A stretch of DNA of 31,486 bases. Origin: UBA1205 sp045534635. GTDB taxonomy: Bacteria; Bacteroidota; Bacteroidia; Bacteroidales; WCHB1-69. The notes under the pieces were generated by a model. The model ran no database searches and was not told the origin of the DNA. It was given only the letters and a program-made list of their open reading frames with translations. Where the stretch lies: NCBI GenBank assembly GCA_045534635.1, contig JAZSKB010000012.1, positions 1-31,486 of the forward strand, in the 5' to 3' direction. Made by a program: the position numbers and the translations under genes. Shown piece by piece: positions 15,762 to 25,001 of the stretch (position 1 is its first letter; every line of letters begins with the position of its first letter).

Positions 15762-16250
15762 TTATCTATCTTTATGATATATTTCCAAGTTTTTTGGTGT
15801 TTTATTTTTTATATCAAATCTCAACAAAGTAATTGCTTTATGAAATCCATATATTCCTGCTGCTCCTGGATTAATTGTCAACATTTTATATTTATCATCG
15901 TACATTACTTTTAAAATATGCGAATGCCCACAAACAAAAATATTTGGACGATATTGTTCTATTAAAACACGACTTTTAGCATTGTATTTTGGAGGATATC
16001 CACCAATGTGCATCATCAAAATTTTTAAACCTCCACATTCAAATGAAAGAAATTCTGGACAATGTATTCTAATATCATTTCCATCAATATTGCCATAAAC
16101 GGCTCGCAATGGTTTCCACGATTTCAATTGATTATATAAATCCAAAGAACCTATATCTCCTGAATGCCATAATTCATCGCAAGGTGCAAAAAAATCATTC
16201 ATTTCTTCAGGGACATTGCCATGTGTATCCGACAAAATACCTATTTTCAT
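15762..16250 (-). CDS. YfcE/MJ0936-type metallophosphoesterase
   Basis: A 162-aa calcineurin-like phosphodiesterase. The full two-metal site is visible: D8 and H10 (SDTHGN), D32 (SGDIG), N54 (YGNIDG), H81 (MMHIGG), H109 and H111 (CGHSH), plus the family ending INPGAAG near residue 130. Family members hydrolyse phosphodiesters in vitro; the cellular substrate is usually unknown. First gene of a minus-strand run continuing with pyrK 45 bp downstream. A good divergent promoter lies immediately upstream. Confidence 0.92.
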   Translation of the reverse strand: MKIGILSDTHGNVPEEMNDFFAPCDELWHSGDIGSLDLYNQLKSWKPLRAVYGNIDGNDIRIHCPEFLSFECGGLKILMMHIGGYPPKYNAKSRVLIEQYRPNIFVCGHSHILKVMYDDKYKMLTINPGAAGIYGFHKAITLLRFDIKNKTPKNLEIYHKDR

Positions 16251-16273
16251 TTATTCATTTATTTTTATAAATG

Positions 16274-16305
16274 CAAAAGTAGCAAAAATAAATCATTTTT
16301 ACAAA
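16274..16305 (-). promoter_or_regulatory. Promoter of the phosphoesterase-pyrK-lemA-htpX run
   Basis: Minus strand: TTTG at 16305-16302, 20-bp spacer, TACTTTTG at 16281-16274. A second possible -7 (TATTTTTG) is at 16290-16283. The leader would be about 17 nt. Confidence 0.6.
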
Positions 16306-16314
16306 AAATACTGC

Positions 16315-16322
16315 TATCTTTG
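16315..16322 (+). promoter_or_regulatory. -7 promoter element of the NSS transporter gene
   Basis: TATCTTTG (followed by C), 23 bp before the ATG at 16346. It is divergent from the phosphoesterase promoter; no clear -33 TTG. Confidence 0.55.
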
Positions 16323-16345
16323 CATTTTTTATAATTAATATTTTT

Positions 16346-17692
16346 ATGGAAAATCGTGATTCTTTTGGCAATCGCTTTGGAGTATTGGTAGCCTTGGCAG
16401 GTTCTGCCGTTGGTTTAGGCAATTTATGGCGTTTCCCTTATTTAGTTGGGAACAATGGAGGTGCAATTTTTATTATTTTTTATCTCTTTTTTGTTTTTCT
16501 TATTTGCTTACCACTTATGTTTTCTGAATTTGTTATTGGAAGACGAAGCCAAGCCAATGTTTTTGGAGCATTCAAAAAATTATCTCCCAACAAAAGTTCT
16601 TTTTGGAGTAAAATAGGTATTATTTCTGTTTTTTGCTCGCTTACTATATTATCTTTTTATAGTGTTGTCGGTGGTTGGACAGTAGATTATCTTATTCGTT
16701 CTCTTTGCTTTCAACTTCAAGCGGAAAGCAATTTCAATACGATGTTTCTCGAATCTTCACAATCGACATTACGACCTTTGTTATACACATTTATTTTTCT
16801 ATTTTTCACAGCATTAGTAGTTATTACAGGAGTAAAAAAAGGGATAGAAAAATATTCAAAAATTCTTATGCCTATTTTGTTTATAATGGTAATCTTTATC
16901 GCCATACGTTCGCTTACTTTGCCTTCTGCAAACAAAGGCATTGAATTTTTATTCAATCCTGACTTTTCAAAATTAACCACTTCAACCATTTTAGAGGCAC
17001 TTGGACAAGCATTTTTTTCACTTTCTATTGGTTGTGGCACCATTATCACTTATGCTTCTTACGTAAAAGCTAACGAAAATATTATCAAAGTTTCTACTTA
17101 TACGGCATTGGCTGACATTATTTTTGCAATGCTTGCTGGTTTGGCTATTATGCCTGCTGTTTTTGCTTTTGGGGCTTCTCCTACAGAAGGGCCAGGACTT
17201 GTATTTGTTATTATTCCTCAAATATTTGCTCAGGTACCATTAGGTGCTTTGTTGGCTATTGTATTTTTCTTTATTCTTTTGTTTGCAGCTCTCACTTCTT
17301 CTATATCTTTATTAGAAGTTGTTGTCGCTTTTATTTTAGAAGAATTTCATATAAAAAGAAAATCTGCTGTTTCGATAGCATTTTCTTTGACACTTATTTT
17401 AGCAATTTTATGTTCTTTATCTTTAGGCATTCTTAAAGGTTGGCCTTTTGAAGGGTTTACTTTCTTTGATTTCTTAGACAAACTTTCTGCCAACATTTTA
17501 TTACCTCTTGGTGGGCTCTTATTTATGCTTTTTGTTGGTTGGAAAATGAAAAAGGATGATTATTTTGATGAACTTACCAATAAACATCTTTTGCCAATAA
17601 ACAAATTTTTATTAATTGTTATTCATAGTATTGTAAAATATATTGTTCCTATTATCATTGTAGTTATTATGATTTTCGGAATATTAAAATAA
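16346..17692 (+). CDS. Neurotransmitter:sodium symporter (NSS/SLC6) family transporter
   Basis: Inner-membrane Na+-coupled transporter of 448 aa, near the length of short bacterial members such as MhsT or Tyt1 (usually 11 membrane helices). It opens with the family signature GNRFGVLVALAGSAVGLGNLWRFPY in description: GNRFG, then GSAVGLGNLWRFPY forming TM1 with the unwound sodium/substrate site. NNGGAIFIIFY and LMFSEFVIGR follow. Hydrophobic helices fill the rest and the protein ends in a membrane helix. The substrate is probably an amino acid, but cannot be read from the sequence. Own promoter; downstream is an AT-rich inverted repeat (17707-17734) of uncertain terminator value. Confidence 0.93.
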   Translation: MENRDSFGNRFGVLVALAGSAVGLGNLWRFPYLVGNNGGAIFIIFYLFFVFLICLPLMFSEFVIGRRSQANVFGAFKKLSPNKSSFWSKIGIISVFCSLTILSFYSVVGGWTVDYLIRSLCFQLQAESNFNTMFLESSQSTLRPLLYTFIFLFFTALVVITGVKKGIEKYSKILMPILFIMVIFIAIRSLTLPSANKGIEFLFNPDFSKLTTSTILEALGQAFFSLSIGCGTIITYASYVKANENIIKVSTYTALADIIFAMLAGLAIMPAVFAFGASPTEGPGLVFVIIPQIFAQVPLGALLAIVFFFILLFAALTSSISLLEVVVAFILEEFHIKRKSAVSIAFSLTLILAILCSLSLGILKGWPFEGFTFFDFLDKLSANILLPLGGLLFMLFVGWKMKKDDYFDELTNKHLLPINKFLLIVIHSIVKYIVPIIIVVIMIFGILK

Positions 17693-17742
17693 TTATAGTT
17701 GATTCATTAAGAAATTTTTTAATATTTTTCTTAAAAAAATTA

Positions 17743-17750
17743 TACTTTTG
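17743..17750 (+). promoter_or_regulatory. -7 promoter element of the purL operon
   Basis: TACTTTTG (followed by C) 34 bp before the purL ATG. The -33 position is AT-only with no TTG. Confidence 0.5.
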
Positions 17751-17784
17751 CATTTATAAATTATTTTTTTAGAATTTTTATCAA

Positions 17785-20700
17785 ATGGTTGTATTTTTTC
17801 AAAAAAATCAGATTTTTTACATTGTCGAAACAGTTCGTCCTTTTAATTCAGATGAAGAATTAAAACTATCGTGGTTATTTTCCAACGCAAAAATAGTTAA
17901 CACCCCTTTATTAGAAGGTGTTTTCATTGGTCCTCGCAAAGAAATGATAACCCCTTGGAGTACCAATGCGGTAGAAATTACTCAAAATATGGGTTTCGAT
18001 TGTATTTCAAGAATTGAAGAATTTAACAAAATTCTTTCTCCTGCTGTGGATATATCTCCAGAAGAATATGCAAAAACTATTTGTGACCCTATGTTGCAAA
18101 ATGTTTACATCAATATTTCTCAAGATATATTTTTACAAACAGCACAACCAGAATCTATTCGATATATTGAAGATTTACAGGCTTATACCAAAGAAGAAGG
18201 ATTAGCATTGAGTGAACAAGAAATGCAATATTTAGAACAACTTTCTCAAAAATTAGGAAGACATCTAACTGATTCTGAAATATTTGGATTTTCTCAAGTA
18301 AATTCTGAACATTGCCGACACAAAATATTCAACGGAACATTTATTTTAGATGGTCAAACTATGCCAAATTCATTGTTTGGTATGATAAAAAGAACCTCTA
18401 AAGAAAACCCTAATCGTTTAGTATCTGCATACAAAGACAATGTTGCATTTATTGAAGGACCTAAAGCCATTCAATTTAGCCCTGCATCTTCGGACAAAGC
18501 CGATTGGTTTACCACTAAACCTATTGATACCATTATTTCTCTCAAAGCAGAAACGCACAATTTTCCTACAACCGTTGAACCTTTCAATGGAGCGGCAACA
18601 GGTTCTGGCGGAGAAATTCGCGACCGTATGGCTGGTGGTACTGGTTCTATTCCTATGGCTGGAACTGCTGTATATATGACATCTTATCCTCGCAATGACG
18701 AACAAAATAAAACATGGGAACAAAAAATTCCTGCCCGAAATTGGTTATATCAAACTCCTGAAGAAATTTTGATAAAAGCATCCAATGGTGCAAGTGATTT
18801 TGGAAATAAATTTGGACAACCGCTTATTTGTGGTTCTTTGCTCACTTTTGAACATACTGAAAATGATAAAACTTTCGGATTTGACAAAGTTATTATGTTG
18901 GCAGGTGGTATTGGCTACGCTAACAAAGAACACGCATTGAAAAAAGAACCCACTCCTGGTGAAAAAGTTGTTGTTTTAGGTGGAGATAATTATCGTATCG
19001 GTATGGGAGGTGGTGCTGTTTCATCGGTTGCCACTGGCGAATTTTCCAAAATGATAGAACTTAATGCTGTACAACGTTCTAATCCTGAAATGCAAAAACG
19101 TGTTTTCAACGTTGTTCGTGCTCTTGCCGAAAATAACAACAATCCTATTGTCAGTATTCACGACCATGGTGCTGGAGGTCATCTCAATTGTTTGTCCGAA
19201 CTTTTAGAGGCTACTGGTGGAAAAATTGATGTTGATAAACTTCCTATTGGAGATAAAACCCTTTCTGCAAAAGAAATTATCGGTAACGAATCTCAAGAAA
19301 GAATGGGATTGTTGGTCAACGATAAAAATATTGAAAAAATACAACGTATTGCCGAACGTGAAAGAGCTCCTATATATGTTGTAGGAGAATCTACTAATGA
19401 CAAACGATTTGTTTTTGAACAAAATAGTTCTAATTCAACCCCTATCAATTTGGAAATTGACGATATGTTTGGAAATCCTCCAAAAACTATCATTGAAGAC
19501 AACCATATAGAACAACATTACAATACTATCGATTCTACTTCTTTAAATTTAGAAAATGACATTGCAAAAGTACTTCGTTTAGAAAGTGTTGCTTGTAAAG
19601 ATTGGCTTACAAATAAAGTTGACCGTTCTGTTACTGGAAAAATTGCACGTCAACAATGTTGTGGTTCTTTACAATTACCTTTGAGCAATTTAGGTGCTGT
19701 TGCTATTGATTTTCATGGAGAAAAAGGGATTGCCACTTCTATTGGACATGCTCCATCTATTGCACTTATTAATCCAGAACATGGTTCTATTATGGCTATC
19801 AGCGAAGCCCTAACAAATATAGTATGGGCTCCTCTTAATGGCGGCATAGAAGCTATTTCTTTGAGTGCCAATTGGATGTGGCCTTGCAAAAATAAAGGAG
19901 AAGATGCTCGTCTTTATCAAGCAGTTAATGCGGCATCAGACTTCGCTTGTAAATTGGGTATCAATATTCCTACAGGAAAAGATTCTCTGTCCATGACACA
20001 AAAATATCCTGATGGAAATGTTGTTTATTCTCCGGGAACTATTATTGCTTCTGCTGTTGGAGAGGTTGAAAATGTAAAAAAAATAGTTACTCCTAACCTT
20101 AAATGGATAAACAATACAAATATTCTTTATATAGACCTTTCTTCTGATGATTTCAAGTTAGGTGGTAGTTGTTTTGCTCAAACAAAAAATATGCTTGGTA
20201 ATGAAACTCCAACTATTAATGACACTATTTACTTTAAAAAAGTTTTCAATGCTATTCAATATTTGATAAACAATCAAAAAATATTAGCAGGACACGACAT
20301 TTCAGCAGGTGGTATGATAACATCTTTGCTTGAAATGACTTTCGCAGAAAACCAAATCGGTCTTGACATCAATTTATCTTCTATAAAAGAAAAAGATATT
20401 AATAAAATACTTTTTGCTGAAAATGCAGGATTACTCATTCAAGTAAACGATGACAAAGAAGTAGAAAATTATCTTTCTCTACAAGGTATTACTTTCTTTA
20501 ATATCGGAAAAGTAAATACAGAATTGCATCACCCTAAATTGAATTTAGCAAAAGATAATCAAAAATGGCAATTCGATATTGATGAATACAGAGATATTTG
20601 GTATGAATCTTCATATCTTTTAGACCGTCAACAATCGGGAGAAGAAAAAGCCCTTGAACGTTTTGATAATTACAAAAATCAAGCACTTTCATTTATTTTC

Positions 20701-21510
20701 CCCGATAAATTTACAGGAAAAAAATCTCAATATGGTATTTCCGAAGGTAAATCTTTTGGCGTAAAAGCGGCAATTATTCGCGAAAAAGGAACCAACGGAG
20801 ACCGTGAAATGGCTTATAGTCTTTATTTAGCAGGATTCGATGTAAAAGATATTCATGTAAGCGACCTTATGAACGGAAAAGAAAATTTGGAAGATGTCAA
20901 TATGATTGTTTTCCCTGGAGGTTTTTCTCATTCCGATGTTTTAGGTTCTGCCAAAGGTTTTGCTAGTGCATTTATTTACAATAAAAATGCTAAAACGGCA
21001 TTAAGAAACTTTTTTGCTCGAAAAGATACACTTAGTTTAGGAGTTTGCAATGGTTGTCAATTAATGATAGAATTAGGATTAATTTGTCCTCAAGATGCTG
21101 TTATGCCAAAAATGTTACACAATGATTCTCACAAATTTGAATCGAATTTTGTCAATGTAACTATTACCGACAATCATTCTGTTATGCTTTCATCTTTGAA
21201 AGGCTGTAGATTAGGAATTTGGGTAGCACATGGAGAAGGTAAATTTGATTTACCTTACGAAGAAAATCACTATCATATACCTATGAAATATAGTTATTCT
21301 TCTTATCCTGCAAATCCTAATGGTTCTCCATTCAACACAGCTGCATTGTGTAGCGAAGATGGTCGTCATTTAGCAATGATGCCACACTTAGAAAGAGCCA
21401 TTTTCGATTGGCAATGGGGATATTATCCAAGCGAAAGACAACACGATGAAATTTCTCCTTGGATTGAAGCGTTTGTTAATGCAAGAATTTGGATAGAAAA
21501 TAATAAATGA
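17785..21510 (+). CDS. purL: Phosphoribosylformylglycinamidine synthase, long single-chain form (PurL)
   Basis: Makes FGAM from FGAR, glutamine and ATP in purine synthesis. At 1241 aa it is the large fused type (as in enterobacteria and Bacteroidota) rather than separate PurS/PurL/PurQ. It shows the N-terminal linker with NSEHCRHKIFNG, the ATP/FGAR domain AETHNFPT and FNGAATGSGGEIRDR, the IHDHGAGG motif, and a C-terminal class I glutaminase with nucleophile C1088 (GVCNGCQ) and H1201/E1203 (PHLER). The stop overlaps the next gene's ATG (ATGA). First gene of a long coupled operon with functionally mixed genes. Confidence 0.98.
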   Translation: MVVFFQKNQIFYIVETVRPFNSDEELKLSWLFSNAKIVNTPLLEGVFIGPRKEMITPWSTNAVEITQNMGFDCISRIEEFNKILSPAVDISPEEYAKTICDPMLQNVYINISQDIFLQTAQPESIRYIEDLQAYTKEEGLALSEQEMQYLEQLSQKLGRHLTDSEIFGFSQVNSEHCRHKIFNGTFILDGQTMPNSLFGMIKRTSKENPNRLVSAYKDNVAFIEGPKAIQFSPASSDKADWFTTKPIDTIISLKAETHNFPTTVEPFNGAATGSGGEIRDRMAGGTGSIPMAGTAVYMTSYPRNDEQNKTWEQKIPARNWLYQTPEEILIKASNGASDFGNKFGQPLICGSLLTFEHTENDKTFGFDKVIMLAGGIGYANKEHALKKEPTPGEKVVVLGGDNYRIGMGGGAVSSVATGEFSKMIELNAVQRSNPEMQKRVFNVVRALAENNNNPIVSIHDHGAGGHLNCLSELLEATGGKIDVDKLPIGDKTLSAKEIIGNESQERMGLLVNDKNIEKIQRIAERERAPIYVVGESTNDKRFVFEQNSSNSTPINLEIDDMFGNPPKTIIEDNHIEQHYNTIDSTSLNLENDIAKVLRLESVACKDWLTNKVDRSVTGKIARQQCCGSLQLPLSNLGAVAIDFHGEKGIATSIGHAPSIALINPEHGSIMAISEALTNIVWAPLNGGIEAISLSANWMWPCKNKGEDARLYQAVNAASDFACKLGINIPTGKDSLSMTQKYPDGNVVYSPGTIIASAVGEVENVKKIVTPNLKWINNTNILYIDLSSDDFKLGGSCFAQTKNMLGNETPTINDTIYFKKVFNAIQYLINNQKILAGHDISAGGMITSLLEMTFAENQIGLDINLSSIKEKDINKILFAENAGLLIQVNDDKEVENYLSLQGITFFNIGKVNTELHHPKLNLAKDNQKWQFDIDEYRDIWYESSYLLDRQQSGEEKALERFDNYKNQALSFIFPDKFTGKKSQYGISEGKSFGVKAAIIREKGTNGDREMAYSLYLAGFDVKDIHVSDLMNGKENLEDVNMIVFPGGFSHSDVLGSAKGFASAFIYNKNAKTALRNFFARKDTLSLGVCNGCQLMIELGLICPQDAVMPKMLHNDSHKFESNFVNVTITDNHSVMLSSLKGCRLGIWVAHGEGKFDLPYEENHYHIPMKYSYSSYPANPNGSPFNTAALCSEDGRHLAMMPHLERAIFDWQWGYYPSERQHDEISPWIEAFVNARIWIENNK

Positions 21511-22601
21511 AGATAGGATTTGATGCAAAACGGATTTTTTTCAATCGTAGTGGATTGGGAAACTATGGACGCAACAATGTTTTGTCCATAATTGCATCAT
21601 TTCCAGACAATGAATATTTTCTTTTCACTCCAAAAATCAACACAACCCTTTTTTCTGCTCAAGGTTCAAAAATAGTCACCCCAGAATATCCTATTCTCGG
21701 AAATTTTTGGCGTTATTTGTCTATGGGTAAAACCGCACAAAGTTTACATCTTGATGTTTTTCATGGACTTAGCAACGAATTACCTCGCGATATTGAAAAA
21801 TCGAAAGCAAAAAAGATTGTTACCATTCACGATACTATTTTTATGCGTTTCCCTCAATGGTATAAATGGCACGATAGAATGATGTATCGAAAAAAAACAA
21901 TTTTTGCTTGTCAACATGCAGATACTATTGTTGCAACAAGCGAACAAACAAAAGCAGACTTGATACATTTTTTCAATGCTGATAAATCAAAAATAGAAGT
22001 TGTATATCAGCCTTGTAACCAAACATTTAATACTAATTTTTCACAAGAAAATCTTCAAAATATTCGTAAAAAATACGCCTTACCAGAACAATATATGCTA
22101 ATGGTAGGAAATATTGAACCTCGTAAAAATATTTTGTCGGTTATTCAAGCCAAAAAAGAACAAAATATTGATTTACCTTTGGTTATCGTTGGAAAAAAAA
22201 GTCAATATTTGTTTACACTTGAAAATTATATTCAAAAACACAATATCAAAGATATTTTCTTTTATCATTGTGTTAGCAATGAAGAACTTCCTATTTTTTT
22301 TCAATTATCTACAATGTTGATTTATGCTTCTCATTTTGAGGGTTTTGGCATTCCTATTGTGGAAGCAATGCAATGTGGTGTTCCTGTTGTTGTTAGTAAC
22401 AATTCTTGTTTTTTTGAAACAGCAGGCGATGCAGGACTTTATTTTTCTGCCGACAACATCGAAGACATCGGAACAAAAATAGCAACAGTTTACAACAACG
22501 AATCTTTAAAGAAACAAATGATAAACAATGGTTTTCAACAAGTAAAAAAATTCAATGCGAATACCATTGCTCAACAACTTATGAAAATATACCAAAAATG
22601 A
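21507..22601 (+). CDS. GT4-type glycosyltransferase
   Basis: A 364-aa GT-B fold glycosyltransferase. It shows an N-terminal GLGNYGRN (acceptor-side glycine loop), the hinge MVGNIEPRKN that starts the Glycos_transf_1 domain, and the nucleotide-sugar motif E278-GFGIPIV-E286 (EX7E). There is no signal peptide and no obvious membrane helix, so it acts at the cytoplasmic side. Donor and acceptor cannot be told from sequence. Its ATG overlaps the purL stop by 4 nt and its own stop overlaps the next start by 4 nt, so it is translationally coupled, although no other polysaccharide genes are nearby. Confidence 0.88.
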   Translation: MKIGFDAKRIFFNRSGLGNYGRNNVLSIIASFPDNEYFLFTPKINTTLFSAQGSKIVTPEYPILGNFWRYLSMGKTAQSLHLDVFHGLSNELPRDIEKSKAKKIVTIHDTIFMRFPQWYKWHDRMMYRKKTIFACQHADTIVATSEQTKADLIHFFNADKSKIEVVYQPCNQTFNTNFSQENLQNIRKKYALPEQYMLMVGNIEPRKNILSVIQAKKEQNIDLPLVIVGKKSQYLFTLENYIQKHNIKDIFFYHCVSNEELPIFFQLSTMLIYASHFEGFGIPIVEAMQCGVPVVVSNNSCFFETAGDAGLYFSADNIEDIGTKIATVYNNESLKKQMINNGFQQVKKFNANTIAQQLMKIYQK

Positions 22602-23170
22602 TAAACATCAGCGAAGAAATTATTAGAACTTGTGACTACTTGAAAAAAGGAGGCGTTATTTTGTATCCTACTGATACCGTTTGGGGCATTGGTTGCGATG
22701 CTACAAATATTGTGGCTATCAATAGAATTTTTAAAATAAAACAAAGAATGGTAGCCAAAAGTTTTATTATTCTACTCGACCAAGCAGAAAAATTGCCTCT
22801 TTATGTTGATAATGTTCCAGAAATTGCATGGGATTTAATCGAAAAAACCCCTCGACCGACAACATTTATTTATCAGAATGTCAAAAATTTACCTCAAGAA
22901 ATTATTGCTCACGACGGCAGTATTGCTATTAGAATTGTAAAAAACACTTTTTGTCAAAAACTTATTAGTTTGCTTGGCAAACCTATCGTTTCTACTTCTG
23001 CCAATATATCTGGAGAGCCTACACCTTTAGGATTTCAAAATATTAGCCAATCTGTCAAAAACAAAGTAGATTATATTGTAAATCAAAAAATTGGAATTAT
23101 TGAAGATATGAAACCATCAACAATCATTCGCTTTACTGACAATTATAATTTTGAAATAGTGAGAGAATAA
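22598..23170 (+). CDS. L-threonylcarbamoyladenylate synthase (TsaC/Sua5/YrdC family)
   Basis: Makes threonylcarbamoyl-AMP from threonine, bicarbonate and ATP for the t6A37 tRNA modification. The 190-aa length is a stand-alone YrdC domain, lacking the Sua5 C-terminal extension. Seen: GGVILYPTDTVWGIGCDATN region at 18-37 and VSTSANISGE at 131-140. One oddity is TPRPTTF at 84-90, where most relatives have a PGPxT motif, so an Arg replaces the Gly. The start overlaps the glycosyltransferase stop (ATGA), and the stop overlaps the phoH start by one base. Confidence 0.9.
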   Translation: MINISEEIIRTCDYLKKGGVILYPTDTVWGIGCDATNIVAINRIFKIKQRMVAKSFIILLDQAEKLPLYVDNVPEIAWDLIEKTPRPTTFIYQNVKNLPQEIIAHDGSIAIRIVKNTFCQKLISLLGKPIVSTSANISGEPTPLGFQNISQSVKNKVDYIVNQKIGIIEDMKPSTIIRFTDNYNFEIVRE

Positions 23171-24153
23171 TGACAAAACAAGTTGAAGATATTATCACCA
23201 TAGAACCTGTAAATATCGTTGATATTTATGGGGTTAACAATGAAAATATTGAACTAATAAAAAGAATTTTTCCCCAAGTAAAAATCATTGCTCGAGGCAA
23301 TGAAATTAAATTGGTTGGTGCTGAAAATCAACGAGAAGAGATAAAAAATTTGCTATCTGCTATGTTGCAATGGATAGAAAGAAATGGGGCTCTTAAAGAA
23401 AACGATATTCTTCATTTAGTAGAAAAAGGAGAAGATTTTCTGCAAGTTACACAAAATGAAAATTCCAAAGATTGTGATTTTATCCTTCGAGGAAAAGACG
23501 GACAAAACATTCGTGCAAGAACCGTCAACCAACTAAAAATGATTCACAGTATTCAAAAAAACGATATGATTTTTGCTATCGGCCCCGCTGGCACTGGCAA
23601 AACATATACGGCTGTCGCACTTGCTGTTAAAGCATTAAAAAACAAACAGATAAAAAGAATCATTTTAACACGTCCCGCTGTTGAGGCTGGGGAAAATTTA
23701 GGATTTCTCCCCGGTGATTTGCAAGATAAATTAGACCCTTATCTACAACCGCTATACGACGCTTTAAGAGATATGATTCCTCCACAAAAATTGCTTACCT
23801 ATATTGAAGAAAAAACTATTGAAATTGCTCCGCTTGCATTTATGAGAGGACGGACCTTGGACAACGCTTATGTTATTTTAGATGAAGCTCAAAATGCAAC
23901 TTCTATGCAATTGAAAATGTTTTTAACGCGAATGGGAAGCAATGCTAAATTTCTGATTACTGGAGATTTAACTCAAATTGATTTACCTCGACATCAAACC
24001 TCTGGTTTATTACAAGCAACAAAATTACTTGCTAATATAGAAGGTATTGATATTATTACTTTAGATAAAAGCGATGTTGTGCGACATCCATTGGTTGCTT
24101 CTATCATCACCGCTTACGAAAGCATTAACACTGATAAAAAAGTAATAGAATAA
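23170..24153 (+). CDS. phoH: PhoH-like ATPase (YbeZ type)
   Basis: A 327-aa cytoplasmic P-loop protein of the PhoH/YbeZ family, linked in other bacteria to RNA metabolism and ribosome maturation, often with YbeY. Walker A is GPAGTGKT at 138-145. The hallmark RPAVEAGENLGFLPGD follows at 168-183, and Walker B is VILDEAQNAT with D238 and E239. The N-terminal 110 residues contain a KH-like nucleic-acid-binding region (IFPQVKIIARGNEIKLVG). ybeY is not next to it here. The start lies in the TAATG overlap with the preceding TsaC gene. Confidence 0.94.
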   Translation: MTKQVEDIITIEPVNIVDIYGVNNENIELIKRIFPQVKIIARGNEIKLVGAENQREEIKNLLSAMLQWIERNGALKENDILHLVEKGEDFLQVTQNENSKDCDFILRGKDGQNIRARTVNQLKMIHSIQKNDMIFAIGPAGTGKTYTAVALAVKALKNKQIKRIILTRPAVEAGENLGFLPGDLQDKLDPYLQPLYDALRDMIPPQKLLTYIEEKTIEIAPLAFMRGRTLDNAYVILDEAQNATSMQLKMFLTRMGSNAKFLITGDLTQIDLPRHQTSGLLQATKLLANIEGIDIITLDKSDVVRHPLVASIITAYESINTDKKVIE

Positions 24154-24160
24154 GGATTCC

Positions 24161-24997
24161 ATGAAAACCGCTATCATTACAGGTGCCGATGGCACTATGG
24201 GACAAGAACTTGTAAAAAACCTCGCTATTGAAGGCTATTATATAATTATGGCTTGTCATCACATTGAAAAAGGCGAACGTATTTGCCAACAACTACGCAT
24301 CGAATTACAATGGAAACAAATTCAAGCATTTGAATTGGATTTATCTTCATTAGAAAATGTGTGTACATTTTGTACAAAAATACAAAATACAATTGACCAT
24401 ATTGATATTTTGCTCAACAATGCTGGGGTTTTGCCTTCTCAAGCAAAAATTTCATCAAATGGATATGAATTGACCTCCGCTGTCAACTTTTTAGGACATT
24501 TTTTGCTTACTGAAAAACTTTTTCCGCTTTACATCGAAGGCACTAAAATTGTCAATATGGTTTCTCTCACTTACCAATTTGGAAATATCAACAAAGATAT
24601 TTTATCACCTATTTCAAAAAAATATAATCGCTTCGTTTGTTATTCTGATTCCAAATTGGCTGTTTATTATTCCACTATTTATTGGGCTGAAAAATGGAAA
24701 AATAATCATATTTTCGTAAATTGTACCGACCCCGGTATTGTCAATACAAACATTATTCGTATGGATAACAAAATTATTGATTGTCTTTGTGATATATTTT
24801 TCCGTCCTATTATTCGTTCTCCTCGAAAAGGTGCGGATTCTATGATTTTTCTTGCTACCAATACCATTGGTGGACAACATTCTGGACAATTATTTAAAAA
24901 TAGAAAAATTGTCAATGTAAAATCTAAAATAAAAAATAATCCTTTACAAAAAAAATTAATAAACAATGCTCTTGATATAGTTCGTCATTATTTATAA
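24161..24997 (+). CDS. Short-chain dehydrogenase/reductase
   Basis: A 278-aa Rossmann-fold oxidoreductase of the SDR superfamily. The cofactor loop is TGADGTMG at 7-14, NNAG lies at 86-89, and the catalytic set is S135, Y161 and K165 (YSDSK). The NGYELTSAVNFLGHFLLT stretch resembles the retinol-dehydrogenase/WW-domain-oxidoreductase-like branch. Substrate is unknown. It starts 7 bp after phoH and ends 4 bp before comF, so it belongs to the purL-led transcript. Confidence 0.9.
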   Translation: MKTAIITGADGTMGQELVKNLAIEGYYIIMACHHIEKGERICQQLRIELQWKQIQAFELDLSSLENVCTFCTKIQNTIDHIDILLNNAGVLPSQAKISSNGYELTSAVNFLGHFLLTEKLFPLYIEGTKIVNMVSLTYQFGNINKDILSPISKKYNRFVCYSDSKLAVYYSTIYWAEKWKNNHIFVNCTDPGIVNTNIIRMDNKIIDCLCDIFFRPIIRSPRKGADSMIFLATNTIGGQHSGQLFKNRKIVNVKSKIKNNPLQKKLINNALDIVRHYL

Positions 24998-25001
24998 AAC
25001 T

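Noticed and set aside
17707..17734. TTAAGAAA/TTTCTTAA hairpin after the NSS transporter as a terminator
   Set aside because: Only one G-C pair in an 8-bp stem with a 12-nt loop; too weak to claim in such AT-rich DNA.
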